From Streptomyces sp. P3 (GTDB taxonomy: Bacteria > Actinomycetota > Actinomycetes > Streptomycetales > Streptomycetaceae), in the NCBI GenBank assembly GCA_016893485.2, contig JAFEKX020000001.1:1488001-1552000 (forward strand): a stretch of DNA of 64,000 nt, written 5' to 3'. Made by a program: the position numbers and the translations under genes. The notes below the pieces were generated by a model. It searched no databases. It was not told the DNA's origin and saw only the letters and a list, made by a program, of their open reading frames with translations. Below are positions 1-11,269 of the stretch, piece by piece (position 1 is the stretch's first letter; the number at the start of each line of letters is the position of its first letter).

Positions 1-2
1 AC

Positions 3-1334
3 GCGCAGATCGCCACGCTCGCCGTCGGGCTGATCAGCATCACCGAGGGCGGCAACCTCATCTGGTCGCTCATCGCGATCGTCGCCGGCACCCTGCTCGG
101 CACCTTCTTCATGGCCTTCCACTCGGCCCAGGGCCCGCAGCTCGGACTGCCGCAGATGATCCAGTCGCGGCCCCAGTTCGGTTACGTGGGCGCCCTGCTG
201 GTGTGGCTGTTCGCGTATGTGCAGTACGCGGGCTTCAACGTCTTCAACACGATCCTCGCGGGTGAGGCCCTGCACACCACGGTGCACGGCAACACCAAGA
301 TGTGGGTGGCCGTGGTCACCGTCGTCGGCTTCGTGATCGCGCTCGTGGGCTACGACGTCATCCACAAGGCGGAGCAGTTCCTGACGTACAGCTTCCTGGT
401 CGTCTTCGGGATCTTCACCGTGGGCGTGCTGGCGACCCTGCACTACCCGGCCGGCTCCTTCGACCTCGGCGGTTTCTCCTGGACGCCGTTCCTCGCGCAG
501 TTCGGTGTGGTCGCGGGCTACCAGATCAGCTGGGCGATCTACGTCTCGGACTACTCGCGCTACCTCCCGCCGGACGTGACCGTCCGCAAGACCTTCTACT
601 GGACCTACTTCGGCTCGGCACTCGGCGGGGTCTGGCTGATGACGCTCGGTGCGCTGCTCGCCGCCTGGGCGGGCAAGGACTTCGACACGATCCGCTCGAT
701 CGACGCGGCGGGCGACAAGGTGTTCAGCGGCTTCGGCGCGATCGTCCTCCTCTTCGCCACCCTGGGCCTGGTCTCGGTGACCGCGCTGAACATGTACGGC
801 GGTTCGCTGACCCTGATCAGCGCGATCGACTCGTTCCGGAAGGTCCGGCCGACCGTCTCCGTCAGGGCGTTGACGATCGGCCTGACGGCCGCGCTCTCCC
901 TCGTCGGCGCGATGGCCGCCACCGCGAACTTCCTGACGAACTTCAACAACTTCCTGCTGCTGGTGCTCTATCTGTTCATCCCGTGGACCGCGGTCAACCT
1001 GATGGACTACTACGTGGTGCGCCGCGGCCACTACGCCATCGCCGAGATCTTCAACCCCCGCGGTATCTACGGCCGTTGGGGCTGGCACGGGATCATCTCC
1101 TACCTGGTGGGCTTCGGCGCGATGGTGCCGTTCTTCTCCGTCGGCACCCTCTACGTCGGCCCGATCGCGCACGCCATGGACGGCGCCGACCTCTCCCTGT
1201 TCGTCGGACTGCCGGTCGCCGGGCTGCTGTACTGGTGGCTCAGCCGCTCGATCGACGTCGAGGCGGAGATCCGCGTGGCCGAGGCGGAGGCCGAGGAGTT
1301 GGAGAACGCGGCGCACCAACACCGCGAACCCTGA
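3..1334 (+). CDS. NCS1-family purine/cytosine permease (5' end outside window)
   Basis: Membrane symporter of the nucleobase:cation symporter-1 family, which imports cytosine, purines, allantoin or related bases. The open frame enters from the window edge, so the N terminus is missing; 443 residues remain of a family usually 450-500 long. The stretch AFHSAQGPQLGLPQMIQSR is the conserved NCS1 signature after the second helix. Ten or so hydrophobic segments follow, and the tail after the last one is charged and rich in Glu and Ala. The substrate cannot be read from the sequence. The stop lies only 6 bases from the end of the convergent ABC transporter gene. Confidence 0.92.
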   Translation, partial: AQIATLAVGLISITEGGNLIWSLIAIVAGTLLGTFFMAFHSAQGPQLGLPQMIQSRPQFGYVGALLVWLFAYVQYAGFNVFNTILAGEALHTTVHGNTKMWVAVVTVVGFVIALVGYDVIHKAEQFLTYSFLVVFGIFTVGVLATLHYPAGSFDLGGFSWTPFLAQFGVVAGYQISWAIYVSDYSRYLPPDVTVRKTFYWTYFGSALGGVWLMTLGALLAAWAGKDFDTIRSIDAAGDKVFSGFGAIVLLFATLGLVSVTALNMYGGSLTLISAIDSFRKVRPTVSVRALTIGLTAALSLVGAMAATANFLTNFNNFLLLVLYLFIPWTAVNLMDYYVVRRGHYAIAEIFNPRGIYGRWGWHGIISYLVGFGAMVPFFSVGTLYVGPIAHAMDGADLSLFVGLPVAGLLYWWLSRSIDVEAEIRVAEAEAEELENAAHQHREP

Positions 1335-1340
1335 AGCCCG

Positions 1341-3251
1341 TTACGCGGTCACCTCGTCACAACTCCGTTCCTGGACCGGTCCGATCTCCGGCTGCTTCTC
1401 GAACTGCGTGCGGTACAGCTCCGCGTAGCGCCCACCGGTGGCGAGGAGTTGGTCGTGCGTGCCGCGTTCCACGATCCGTCCCGCCTCGACGACGAGGATC
1501 TGGTCGGCGGAGCGCACGGTCGACAGCCGGTGCGCGATCACCACGGCGGTACGGCCCTGCAACGCCTCGGCCAGGGCCTCCTGGACGGCCGCTTCCGAGG
1601 TGTTGTCCAGGTGGGCGGTGGCCTCGTCGAGGATGACGACGCGCTGGCGGGCCAGCAACAGCCGGGCGATGGTCATGCGTTGGCGTTCGCCGCCGGAGAG
1701 CCGGTAGCCGCGTTCCCCGACCACCGTGTCCAGGCCGTCGGGCAGCGACCGTACGAGATCGTCGAGGCGGGAGCGGCGCAGCGCGTCCCACAACTCGTCC
1801 TCGGTGGCGGCGGGTTGGGCCAGCAGGAGGTTGGCGCGGACGGAGTCGTGGAAGAGGTGCCCGTCCTGGGTGACCATGCCGAGGGTGGCGCGCAGGGAGG
1901 CGGCGGTGAGGTCGCGGACGTCGACGCCTCCGACGCGTACGGCGCCTTCGTCGACGTCGTAGAGCCGGGGCAGGAGCTGGGCGACGGTGGACTTGCCGGC
2001 GCCGGAGGAGCCGACGAGAGCGACGGTCTGGCCGGGTTCGGCGCGGAAGGAGACGCCGTGCAGGACCTCGGCGCCGCCGCGGGTGTCGAGCGAGGCGACC
2101 TCTTCGAGTGAGGCGAGGGAGACCTTGTCGGCGGAGGGGTAGGCGAAGCGGACCTCGTCGAACTCGACGGCGACCGGGCCCTCGGGGACCTCGCGGGCGT
2201 CGGGCCGGTCCTCGATCAACGGTTTCAGATCCAGCACCTCGAAGACGCGCTCGAAGCTGACGAGGGCGCTCATCACCTCGACGCGGGCTCCGGCCAGCGC
2301 GGTGAGCGGGGCGTAGAGGCGGGTCAGGAGCAGGGCGAGCGAGACGACGGCGCCCGGCTCCAGGGTGCCGTGCAGGGCGAACCAGCCGCCGAGGCCGTAG
2401 ACGAGGGCGAGGGCCAGGGCGGAGACCAGGGTCAGGGAAGTGATGAAGACGGACTGGGCGGTGGCGGTGCGGACGCCGATGTCACGGACGCGGCTCGCGC
2501 GGGCGGCGAACTCGACGGACTCCTCGTCGGGGCGGCCGAAGAGTTTGACGAGGGTGGCGCCGGGGGCGGAGAAGCGCTCGGTCATGCGGGTGCCCATCGC
2601 GGCGTTGAGTTCGGCTGCCTCGCGCTGCATACGGGCCATGCGGCTGCCCATCCGGCGGGCCGGGATCACGAACACCGGGAGCAGGACGAGCGCGAGCAGG
2701 GTGATCTGCCAGGACAGGGTGAGCATGACGGCGAGGGTGAGCAGCAGGGTGACGAAGTTGCTGACCACGCCGGACAGGGTGTTGCTGAACGCCCGCTGGG
2801 CGCCGATGACGTCGTTGTTGAGCCGGGAGACGAGCGCCCCGGTGCGGGTGCGGGTGAAGAACGCGACCGGCATGCGCTGCACATGGTCGAACACGGCCGT
2901 CCGCAGGTCGAGGATGAGACCCTCCCCAGTGCCGAGGACAGCCGCCGGCCCAGGATGCCGAGGGCCGCCTCCGCGACCGCGATCAGCGCGATGAGCAGGG
3001 CGAGGCGGACGACGGTGCCGTCGTCGCCGCCCGACACGATCGCGTCGACGACGTGCCCGGCGAGGACGGGGGGTCGCGACGGCGAGCAGCGCGGTCACCA
3101 CGCCGAGCAGCACGAACCGTGCGATGGGGCGGCGGTGCGGTCGGGCGAACTCCGCGATGCGGCGCAGGGTGGCGCGCGCGAAGGGGCGGCGTTCCGGTTC
3201 GGCGGTCATGACGCTGTGCAGCTGAGTCCAGGCCGTGCTTTCCATGCTCAT
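1341..3251 (-). CDS. ABC transporter, fused permease and ATPase (exporter type, two compensating frame errors)
   Basis: Half-size ABC exporter: an N-terminal six-helix domain (about residues 35-330) followed by an ATPase domain (about 355-615) with Walker A GSSGAGKST, signature LSGGERQR, Walker B VVILDEATAHLD and H-loop IAHRLSTV. Such proteins work as dimers and export drugs, lipids or peptides; the substrate is unknown. Residues about 60-105 read as Arg-rich nonsense in the open frame, while the adjacent frame there encodes a normal transmembrane stretch (VVRLALLIALIAVAEAALG). One extra G near 3072 and one missing base at the CTCCCC run near 2927 explain this and cancel each other. There is no strong ribosome binding site; starts at 3245 or 3209 are also possible. 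Confidence 0.9.
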   Translation of the reverse strand: MSMESTAWTQLHSVMTAEPERRPFARATLRRIAEFARPHRRPIARFVLLGVVTALLAVATPRPRRARRRRDRVGRRRRHRRPPRPAHRADRGRGGGPRHPGPAAVLGTGEGLILDLRTAVFDHVQRMPVAFFTRTRTGALVSRLNNDVIGAQRAFSNTLSGVVSNFVTLLLTLAVMLTLSWQITLLALVLLPVFVIPARRMGSRMARMQREAAELNAAMGTRMTERFSAPGATLVKLFGRPDEESVEFAARASRVRDIGVRTATAQSVFITSLTLVSALALALVYGLGGWFALHGTLEPGAVVSLALLLTRLYAPLTALAGARVEVMSALVSFERVFEVLDLKPLIEDRPDAREVPEGPVAVEFDEVRFAYPSADKVSLASLEEVASLDTRGGAEVLHGVSFRAEPGQTVALVGSSGAGKSTVAQLLPRLYDVDEGAVRVGGVDVRDLTAASLRATLGMVTQDGHLFHDSVRANLLLAQPAATEDELWDALRRSRLDDLVRSLPDGLDTVVGERGYRLSGGERQRMTIARLLLARQRVVILDEATAHLDNTSEAAVQEALAEALQGRTAVVIAHRLSTVRSADQILVVEAGRIVERGTHDQLLATGGRYAELYRTQFEKQPEIGPVQERSCDEVTA

Positions 3252-3463
3252 GGGAGAGACCGTAGGACCTCAAGCGTCGTTGAGGTCAACGTATTCGGCG
3301 GATCCCGGCGCGGGACGGAGTGCGGGGGCTCGTGTAAGGGTGCGTGTAAGGAGCTGTCCCCGCTGCCGCAACCCGCAGTTGTCGTGGCCTGGGGACCCTC
3401 TCGGGATGTGACGGTCGTACGCATTCCCCGGGCCTCAAGCGCCTTCCCGTCCGGCAGATCCTG

Positions 3464-4366
3464 ATGCTGGTACCGCTCGCGCTCGTGCTGTGGATAGCCG
3501 TGCGCCACTGGTCCGTGCTCGCCGCGGGCTTCGGTCATCTCCGCGAGGCCGACTGGCCGTGGCTGCTGGCCGCGGCCGCCGCGACCTGCGGCACATGGGT
3601 CGCCGCGTCCGCCGGACGGCAGGGCGCCCTGGTCGAGCGGCTGCCCGTACGCCGGCTGCTGGCCACGCAGTTCGCGGCGGGCGCGGCCAACCATCTGCTG
3701 CCGACGGGGCTCGGCGCGAGCGCGGTCAATCTGCGGTTCATGGCGGTGTGCGGGGTGCCGCTGGCGCGCTCCTCGGCCGCCGTGGCGCTCTATCTGCTGG
3801 CCGAATCGGTCGCCCGGGTGGGCCTGTTGCTGGCCCTGCTGATCGCGTTCCCGGACGCGCTGGAGATCGGCTCGCTGCTGCCGCACGGGGCGGTCGGCCC
3901 GCTGCTGTTCGGCGTCGGCGCGGTGGCCTGTGCGGCGCTGCTGGTGCTGCTGCTCGTGCGCGGGCTCCGTACCGCCGTCCTCGGCTTCGTCCGCTCCGCG
4001 CTGGGCGAGGCCCGGTCGGTGCACACCCGGCCGTCCCGCGCACTGGCCCTGTGGGGCGGGGTGCTCGCGTTCCCCTCGCTCCAGGCGGCCGGACTCGTCG
4101 CGGTGGGGCTGGCGTTGGGGCTGCCGGTGCCGCCCGCGTCCATGGTCGTCGCCTACCTCGCGGCGACGGTCGCGGTCGCGCTGATACCGACGCCCGGCGG
4201 CATCGGCTCGGTCGAGGCGGCGCTCATCCTCGCGCTGGTGGCGGCGGGCGGCCCGGTCACCATGGCCACGGCGGTGGTCCTCGCCTACCGGATCATCACC
4301 GTCTGGATCCCCATCGTCCCGGGCGCGTTGACACTCGGCGCCCTGGTCCGACTGAGAGTCATCTGA
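3464..4366 (+). CDS. YbhN/lysylphosphatidylglycerol synthase-like transmembrane protein
   Basis: Integral membrane protein of the UPF0104/YbhN type (the flippase-like domain also found in lysylphosphatidylglycerol synthases), about 300 residues with seven to eight hydrophobic segments. The family-typical stretch AANHLLPTGLGASAVNLRF and the C-terminal IPTPGGIGSVEAALILALV (the conserved P-GGIG-E motif) are both present. The ATG used here has no ribosome binding site. The same frame reads LKRLPVRQIL just upstream, so the true start is probably GTG at 3408, joined to this frame by one base lost in the CCCC run near 3428. Exact substrate or lipid unknown. Confidence 0.82.
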   Translation: MLVPLALVLWIAVRHWSVLAAGFGHLREADWPWLLAAAAATCGTWVAASAGRQGALVERLPVRRLLATQFAAGAANHLLPTGLGASAVNLRFMAVCGVPLARSSAAVALYLLAESVARVGLLLALLIAFPDALEIGSLLPHGAVGPLLFGVGAVACAALLVLLLVRGLRTAVLGFVRSALGEARSVHTRPSRALALWGGVLAFPSLQAAGLVAVGLALGLPVPPASMVVAYLAATVAVALIPTPGGIGSVEAALILALVAAGGPVTMATAVVLAYRIITVWIPIVPGALTLGALVRLRVI

Positions 4367-4783
4367 CTCCCGGCACCCACGCCAACGGCACATCCCCTCC
4401 GCTCTGCGAACTTCACCGCCGGGCGAGCGCCCTCGGCGTCGTCCTGGTCCTCGCCAGTGTGGTGGTACGTCACCCGCCGCTTCTACGGCACCCCGACCGC
4501 GGCGGCCTACGGCTCCGACCGCGAACCAGGCCGAACTGGCCGAACCGGCCGAACCGGCTGAGGGAATCGTCTGAAAGCCGTGCTCACAGCCTCGGACGGG
4601 GTACGAACTCGCCGTCCGGATACGGCAGGATGAGCGGTCGCGCCGGTGCGGTGAACCATTCCGTCCGGTGCGACGGCAGTATCGGCAATGCCCGCACTTC
4701 GAGCAGGTGGACAACGTGACGACTCTTCACATCCGGCCGTCGGTGGCCCTCTTCGCCGCCGTTTCTCTCCCCGGTGGTGTCCG
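4367..4783 (+). other. Intergenic stretch without a supported gene
   Basis: Both strands were read in all frames. Short open frames exist, but none has a family motif, a good ribosome binding site or sustained codon bias over its whole length. A run of three GAACCGGCC-like 9-base steps lies near 4531-4560. It separates the YbhN-like gene from the MscS gene and probably holds the promoter of the latter, but no clear -10/-35 pair can be assigned. Confidence 0.5.
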
Positions 4784-5895
4784 ATGAACCGCACGCCGAC
4801 CCTGGACGACTTCATGCTCGCCGGAGTAGCGCTCGCCTGCGGCCTGTTGGCGGCGTTCCTGCTGCGGATACTGCTGCGCTGGCTCGGCAAGCACGCCGAT
4901 CGCACCCGCTGGAGCGGCGACGACGTGCTGGTCGACGCGCTGCGCAGCGTGCTGCCGTGGTCGGCGGTCATCGGCAGCGCGGCGGTCGCCGGGGCGGTGC
5001 TGCCGCTGACGCACACGGTTCAGCACCAGGTGAACCAGACCCTCAAGGTGCTGACCATCCTGGCCGTGACGGTGGCGGCGGCCCGGGTGATAGCGGGACT
5101 GGTCAGGGCGGTCACCAACTCCCGCTCGGGCGTGGCCGGTTCGGCGACGATCTTCGTCAACATCACCCGGATACTGGTCCTCGCCATCGGCTTCCTGGTG
5201 ATGCTGCAGACGCTGGGCATCTCGATAGCGCCGATGCTCACGGCACTCGGCGTCGGCGGTCTCGCCGTGGCCCTCGCCCTCCAGGACACGCTCGCCAACC
5301 TGTTCGCGGGCATCCACATCCTCGCCTCGAAGACCGTGCAGCCCGGCGACTACATCCAGCTGAGCAGCGGCGAGGAGGGCTATGTCGAGGACATCAACTG
5401 GCGCCAGACGACGGTACGCGCGCTCTCCAACAACCTCGTCGTCATACCGAACGGCCAGCTCGCCAAGACGAACATGACCAACTTCATGCGTCCCGAGCAG
5501 CAGTTGACGATCCTGGTGCAGGTGGGCGTCGGCTACGACAGCGACCTCGAGCACGTCGAGGAGGTGACCATGGAGGTCATCGCCGAGGTCATGACCGACA
5601 TCACCGGCGCGATCCCGGAGCACGAGCCGGCGATCCGCTTCCACACCTTCGGCGACTCGCGGATCGGGTTCACGGTGATCCTGGGGTCGGTGAGTTCAGC
5701 GACCAGTTCCGCATCAAGCACGAGTTCATCAAGCGCCTGCACAAGCGGTACCGGGACGAGGGCATCCGCATCCCGGCACCGACCCGCACGGTGGCGCTCC
5801 ACCAGGGGGCGCTTCCGCCGGGGGCGGTCGCCATACCTCAGCAGCGGATCCCGAAGGACGAGCCGGGCGAAGTCCCCTCCACCCGGCTCGACTGA
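4784..5895 (+). CDS. Small-conductance mechanosensitive channel (MscS family, one frame error)
   Basis: Membrane channel that opens on osmotic downshift to release solutes. The ATG at 4784 gives an N-terminal helix region, three further hydrophobic segments, and the pore and beta-domain core VGGLAVALALQDTLANLFAG, then QPGDYIQL and the IPNGQL motif typical of MscS. One base is missing in the GGGG run near 5689: before it the frame reads ...GFTVIL, after it the frame continues GEFSDQFRIKHEFIKRLHKR and ends in a Pro-rich cytoplasmic tail at 5895. Total about 370 residues, larger than E. coli MscS but common in actinomycetes. The end overlaps the convergent M1 peptidase by 58 bases. Confidence 0.9.
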
Positions 5896-7456
5896 CCTGA
5901 CCGCTCAACTCCCTGGAGCGTCGCGGAGTTGTCGCGGTAGCGCCCGCCGGTCCGGCTGTGCGGGGCGGTGAGGGCCGGGTTCACCGGCGTCACCGTCCAG
6001 TCCGGACGACCGGGCATGCGCGGGGTCGCCGTACCGTAGAGCCAGTCCCCGAGGAAGCCGGACAGGTCCTGGCGGGAGACCTTCGAGGCGACGGCGATGT
6101 AGTCCTCGGTCGTCGCCGAGGAGTCGCGGTACCGGGCGAGGAAGGCGCGTTCCACGGCGTGGAAGGTGTCCTCGCCGATGAACTCCCGCAGGGCGTACAG
6201 GACGAGGACGCCGCCCAGGTAGCGCTGGTTGTCGAAGAGGTTGACCGCATCGGGTGCGGCGACCGGGCCCGAGTCGTGGCGCCACTGGTCGCCGCGCGCG
6301 TAGGTGTCCTTCATGCGGGCTTCCATCGTGGTCAGGCCGAGGGAGTCGGGCCAGCCGCGCTCGTAGCGGTAGAGGAGTCCGTAGAAGTCGGCGTGGCCCT
6401 CGTTGAGCCACAGGTCGGCCCAGGTGGCGGGGCTGACGCTGTTGCCGAACCAGGAGTGGACCAGCTCGTGCATCATGTGTGAGCCGATCTTGCTCTCCTC
6501 CTGGAGCAGGAAGTTCGGCTTGTACAGCGTGAGGGTCTGCGTCTCGAGTCCCGTGAAGTCGAAGGCGTTCGGGGCGTCGGAGTTGCAGGGCAGCAGTCCG
6601 TACGTCTCGAACGGGTAGGCCCCCAGGCGCTGTTCGAGCCAGTCCACGAGACCGGGCGTGAGCGCGAGCGCCGGTTCCAGCGCGGCGGCGCGGGCGGCGG
6701 GCACGACGTCCCGCAGCGGCAGTCCGTGCGGGCCGCGCCGCTCCTTGATCACGTAGTCGCCGACCGTGAGCTGCACCAGCTCGGTCGCCATCGGCGAGCG
6801 CGAGCGGTAGCTGAACGCGGTCCGGTCGCCGTACAGCCGCTCGGTGCACAGGAGTTGACCGTTCGCGACCCCGCGCAGCCCGTCCGGGACGGTGATCCGG
6901 AACGTGAAGTCGGCCTTGTCGCTGGGGTGGTCGTTGCAGGGGAAGACGGTGTGCGCCAGGTTCGGCTGGCCGCACACCGCGAAGCCGTCGGGCGTGACGA
7001 CCCAGCCGCCGGTGGGCGCGGCGGAGCGGGCCGGGTCGACGGAGTACTCCACGCACACGGTGACGCGGGCCCTCTCCGGGAGGGTCCGGGCGGGCGTGAT
7101 CCGCAGCTTCTCGCCGGCCTGCTCGAAGTCGGCCCTACGGCCGTGGACGCGGACCGTGCGGATGTCGAGGCCGAGGGCGTCCAGGGAGAAGCGGGACAGG
7201 GCTTCGGTCGTGCGGAGTTCTATCGTGGCCGTGCCGTCGACGAGCTTGGTCGTCGCGTCGTAGGCGAGGTCGAGGTCGTAGGAGAGGACTCGGTAGCCGT
7301 CGTTGCCGAGACTCGGGAACACGGGGTCGTCGAGGGTCTCGGCGCCTTCGGTACCGTTCCCCGTCCGGCCGCGAGGGCCGGGGAACCCACGGTCAGTGCT
7401 GTTGCCGTACCGATCAGGGCGGCCACCGGGGCCGTCACTCTGGTGCGATATCTCAT
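5838..7456 (-). CDS. Secreted M1-family zinc metallopeptidase (one frame error)
   Basis: Aminopeptidase of the M1 (gluzincin) family. The ATG at 7456 opens a Sec signal peptide (MRYRTRVTAPVAALIG...SPALA), so the enzyme is exported. One base is missing in the GGGG run near 7357, just after the signal peptide, and the mature domain follows: an N-terminal beta-domain, then the zinc site HELVH with the third ligand in NEGHADFY. About 540 residues in total, short for M1 because the C-terminal helical domain is absent, as in other Streptomyces secreted members. The C-terminal 20 residues overlap the convergent MscS gene and may be an artefact of another frame error. Divergent from icd. Confidence 0.88.
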
Positions 7457-7622
7457 GATCCGCTCTCGCTCGGGCGGCCGGGTGGTCAGCTCCGGCCGTC
7501 GGTCAGTAATGGCGATCCACCCGGTACTGACTGCCGAACCGGTCGGTCGGTTGCCCTCGGATCGCCCACGGGTGTTCGCGCGGTGCGGGCGGACCGCTGT
7601 CGAGCGGGACCCGGGCACGAGA

Positions 7623-7639
7623 TATCTTGATGTCGAGCA
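7623..7639. promoter_or_regulatory. Imperfect dyad upstream of icd
   Basis: The sequence TATCTTGATGTCGAGCA just ahead of the icd ribosome binding site contains the imperfect inverted repeat CTTGATGTCGAG (8 of 12 positions symmetric). It lies 28 bases before the icd start, where an operator or the -10 region would be expected. Function is inferred from position only. Confidence 0.3.
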
Positions 7640-7666
7640 ATGTTGCAGACGTGGAGCGGAGCACCG

Positions 7667-9886
<2,220 letters not shown>

Positions 9887-9906
9887 CGCAGACTCTCCGA
9901 GTCGCT

Positions 9907-9939
9907 CCGCCCCGGCCGGGTTCCTTACGGCCGGGGCGG
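9907..9939. terminator. Strong hairpin between convergent icd and DUF5713-like gene
   Basis: A perfect 12-base stem CCGCCCCGGCCG / CGGCCGGGGCGG with a 9-base loop lies 20 bases after the icd stop and 27 bases beyond the stop of the convergent gene. It has no U tract, as is usual in Streptomyces, and could serve both directions. Confidence 0.8.
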
Positions 9940-9965
9940 CCGCGTTCACCCACGCGGTCGGCCGC

Positions 9966-10306
9966 TCACCAGTCCCGTACGGCGATCAGCTCCTCCACGT
10001 CCGCGTCCGCGAAGCCGTACGCCTTGGCCACGAACCAGAAGTTCTCGGCTATCTCCTCGCGCGCCACCGTCTCGATGTCGCTGCCGGCCGCCTCGAAGTC
10101 GTCCTGAAGGGCGTTGAACTCCTCGGTGGCGACCTCGGTGAGGGCGTACAACGCGGGCAGGTCGGCGGGGGCTCGGTCTCGATGCGCTCGCACAGGCGCA
10201 GCAGGATGGCCTTGCCGAGGTCGACGACGTGGTCGGGGTAGTACGCGTCCTGGTACAGCCCGCGCAGGAAGGTGTGCTCGGTGATCTGCTCGTTGCTGAC
10301 GGGCAT
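9966..10306 (-). CDS. DUF5713-like small conserved protein (one frame error)
   Basis: Cytoplasmic protein of about 113 residues with no known function. From the ATG at 10306 it reads MPVSNEQITEHTFLRGLYQD and continues to LCERIETEP; after one missing base in the CCCCC/GGGGG run near 10168 it resumes with ADLPALYALTEVATEEFN and ends VEELIAVRDW. This matches my memory of the DUF5713 family in length and motif order (FLRG.Y.D.Y.PDH, TEEFN, ADVEELI..RDW). It is acidic and mostly helical, with no membrane segment. It is divergent from the N-formylglutamate amidohydrolase gene, with which it shares an 83-base promoter region. Confidence 0.75.
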
Positions 10307-10389
10307 GGTGGTGCTCCCCGGTCCGTGATCGTCGTTGCCGATACCTTGATCCTGCACCACGCCACTGACAACGCCTCCGGGAGCCGCCC

Positions 10390-11202
10390 GTGACCCCCTC
10401 CGCGCCCTCCTCCGGGCCGTCCTTCGAGCTGCTGCCCGGCGCCGCCGACTCCCCCGTGATCCTCCATGTCCCGCACTCCGCACGAGAGATACCGGCCGAC
10501 GTCCGCGCGGAGATCCTGTTGGACGGCCCGGCGCTGGCACGCGAACTCGACCACATCACCGACAGCCACACCGCCCGGATCGCGGACGAGGCGGCACGCG
10601 GGTGTGCGGTCACTCCGTGGCGGTTCGTGAACCGGCTGTCGCGCCTGGTCGTCGATCCGGAACGCTTCCCGGACGAGCGCGAGGAGATGCTCGCCGTCGG
10701 CATGGGCGCGGTCTACACCCGCACCACCCACCACGCCGACCTACGCTCCGTGGACCACGACCCCGAGCCCCTCCTCGCGCGCTACTTCCGCCCCTACGCC
10801 CGCGCCATGACGGACGCCGTCGCCGACCGCCTCGCCGCCACCGGCCGGGCTGTCGTCATCGACGTGCACTCCTACCCCACCGCCCCGCTCCCCTACGAAC
10901 TCCACGGCACCGACCCCCGCCCCGCCGTCTGCCTCGGCACCGACACCTTCCACACCCCGCCCGCCCTCCTGGCGGCGGCCCGCGAGGCGTTCGCGGGGTG
11001 CGGGGAGATCGGGCTCGACAGCCCGTTCATCGGTACGTACGTCCCGCTGGAGTTCTACGGCAGGGAGCCCAACGTCCGTGCCCTCATGGTCGAGATCCGC
11101 CGGGACACCTACATGTCCGAACCCGGCGGGGCGCCCTCCGACGCCGGGGTCACCAGGCTCGCCTCCGCGCTGACGACGCTCGTGGACGCCGTATCCGGAT
11201 GA
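10390..11202 (+). CDS. N-formylglutamate amidohydrolase family protein
   Basis: Zinc-dependent hydrolase of the N-formylglutamate deformylase family (HutG-like), 270 residues. The family classically releases glutamate from N-formylglutamate in histidine degradation. The frame is intact and shows VILHVPHSAREIP near residue 23, DHITDSHTARIADEAA, the segment NRLSRLVVDPERFPDE, and VVIDVHSYPTAPLPYE with the metal-binding Asp/His pair. The GTG start has GGGAG six bases upstream. No other hut gene is nearby, so the role in histidine breakdown is unproven; the next gene downstream is a cytochrome P450. Confidence 0.88.
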   Translation: MTPSAPSSGPSFELLPGAADSPVILHVPHSAREIPADVRAEILLDGPALARELDHITDSHTARIADEAARGCAVTPWRFVNRLSRLVVDPERFPDEREEMLAVGMGAVYTRTTHHADLRSVDHDPEPLLARYFRPYARAMTDAVADRLAATGRAVVIDVHSYPTAPLPYELHGTDPRPAVCLGTDTFHTPPALLAAAREAFAGCGEIGLDSPFIGTYVPLEFYGREPNVRALMVEIRRDTYMSEPGGAPSDAGVTRLASALTTLVDAVSG

Positions 11203-11269
11203 CGCCCCGGCCCTCCGGCTGGAGCACTCCCGCAGGACAGGCGGCCGGGGGCGTACGAGGGTGGTCAGC

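Noticed and set aside
3464..4366. Lysylphosphatidylglycerol synthase with aminoacyl transferase
   Set aside because: Only the membrane domain is present; there is no C-terminal soluble transferase domain.
4285..4714. Small minus-strand genes between the YbhN-like and MscS genes
   Set aside because: Open frames lack a ribosome binding site, recognisable motif and consistent coding bias.
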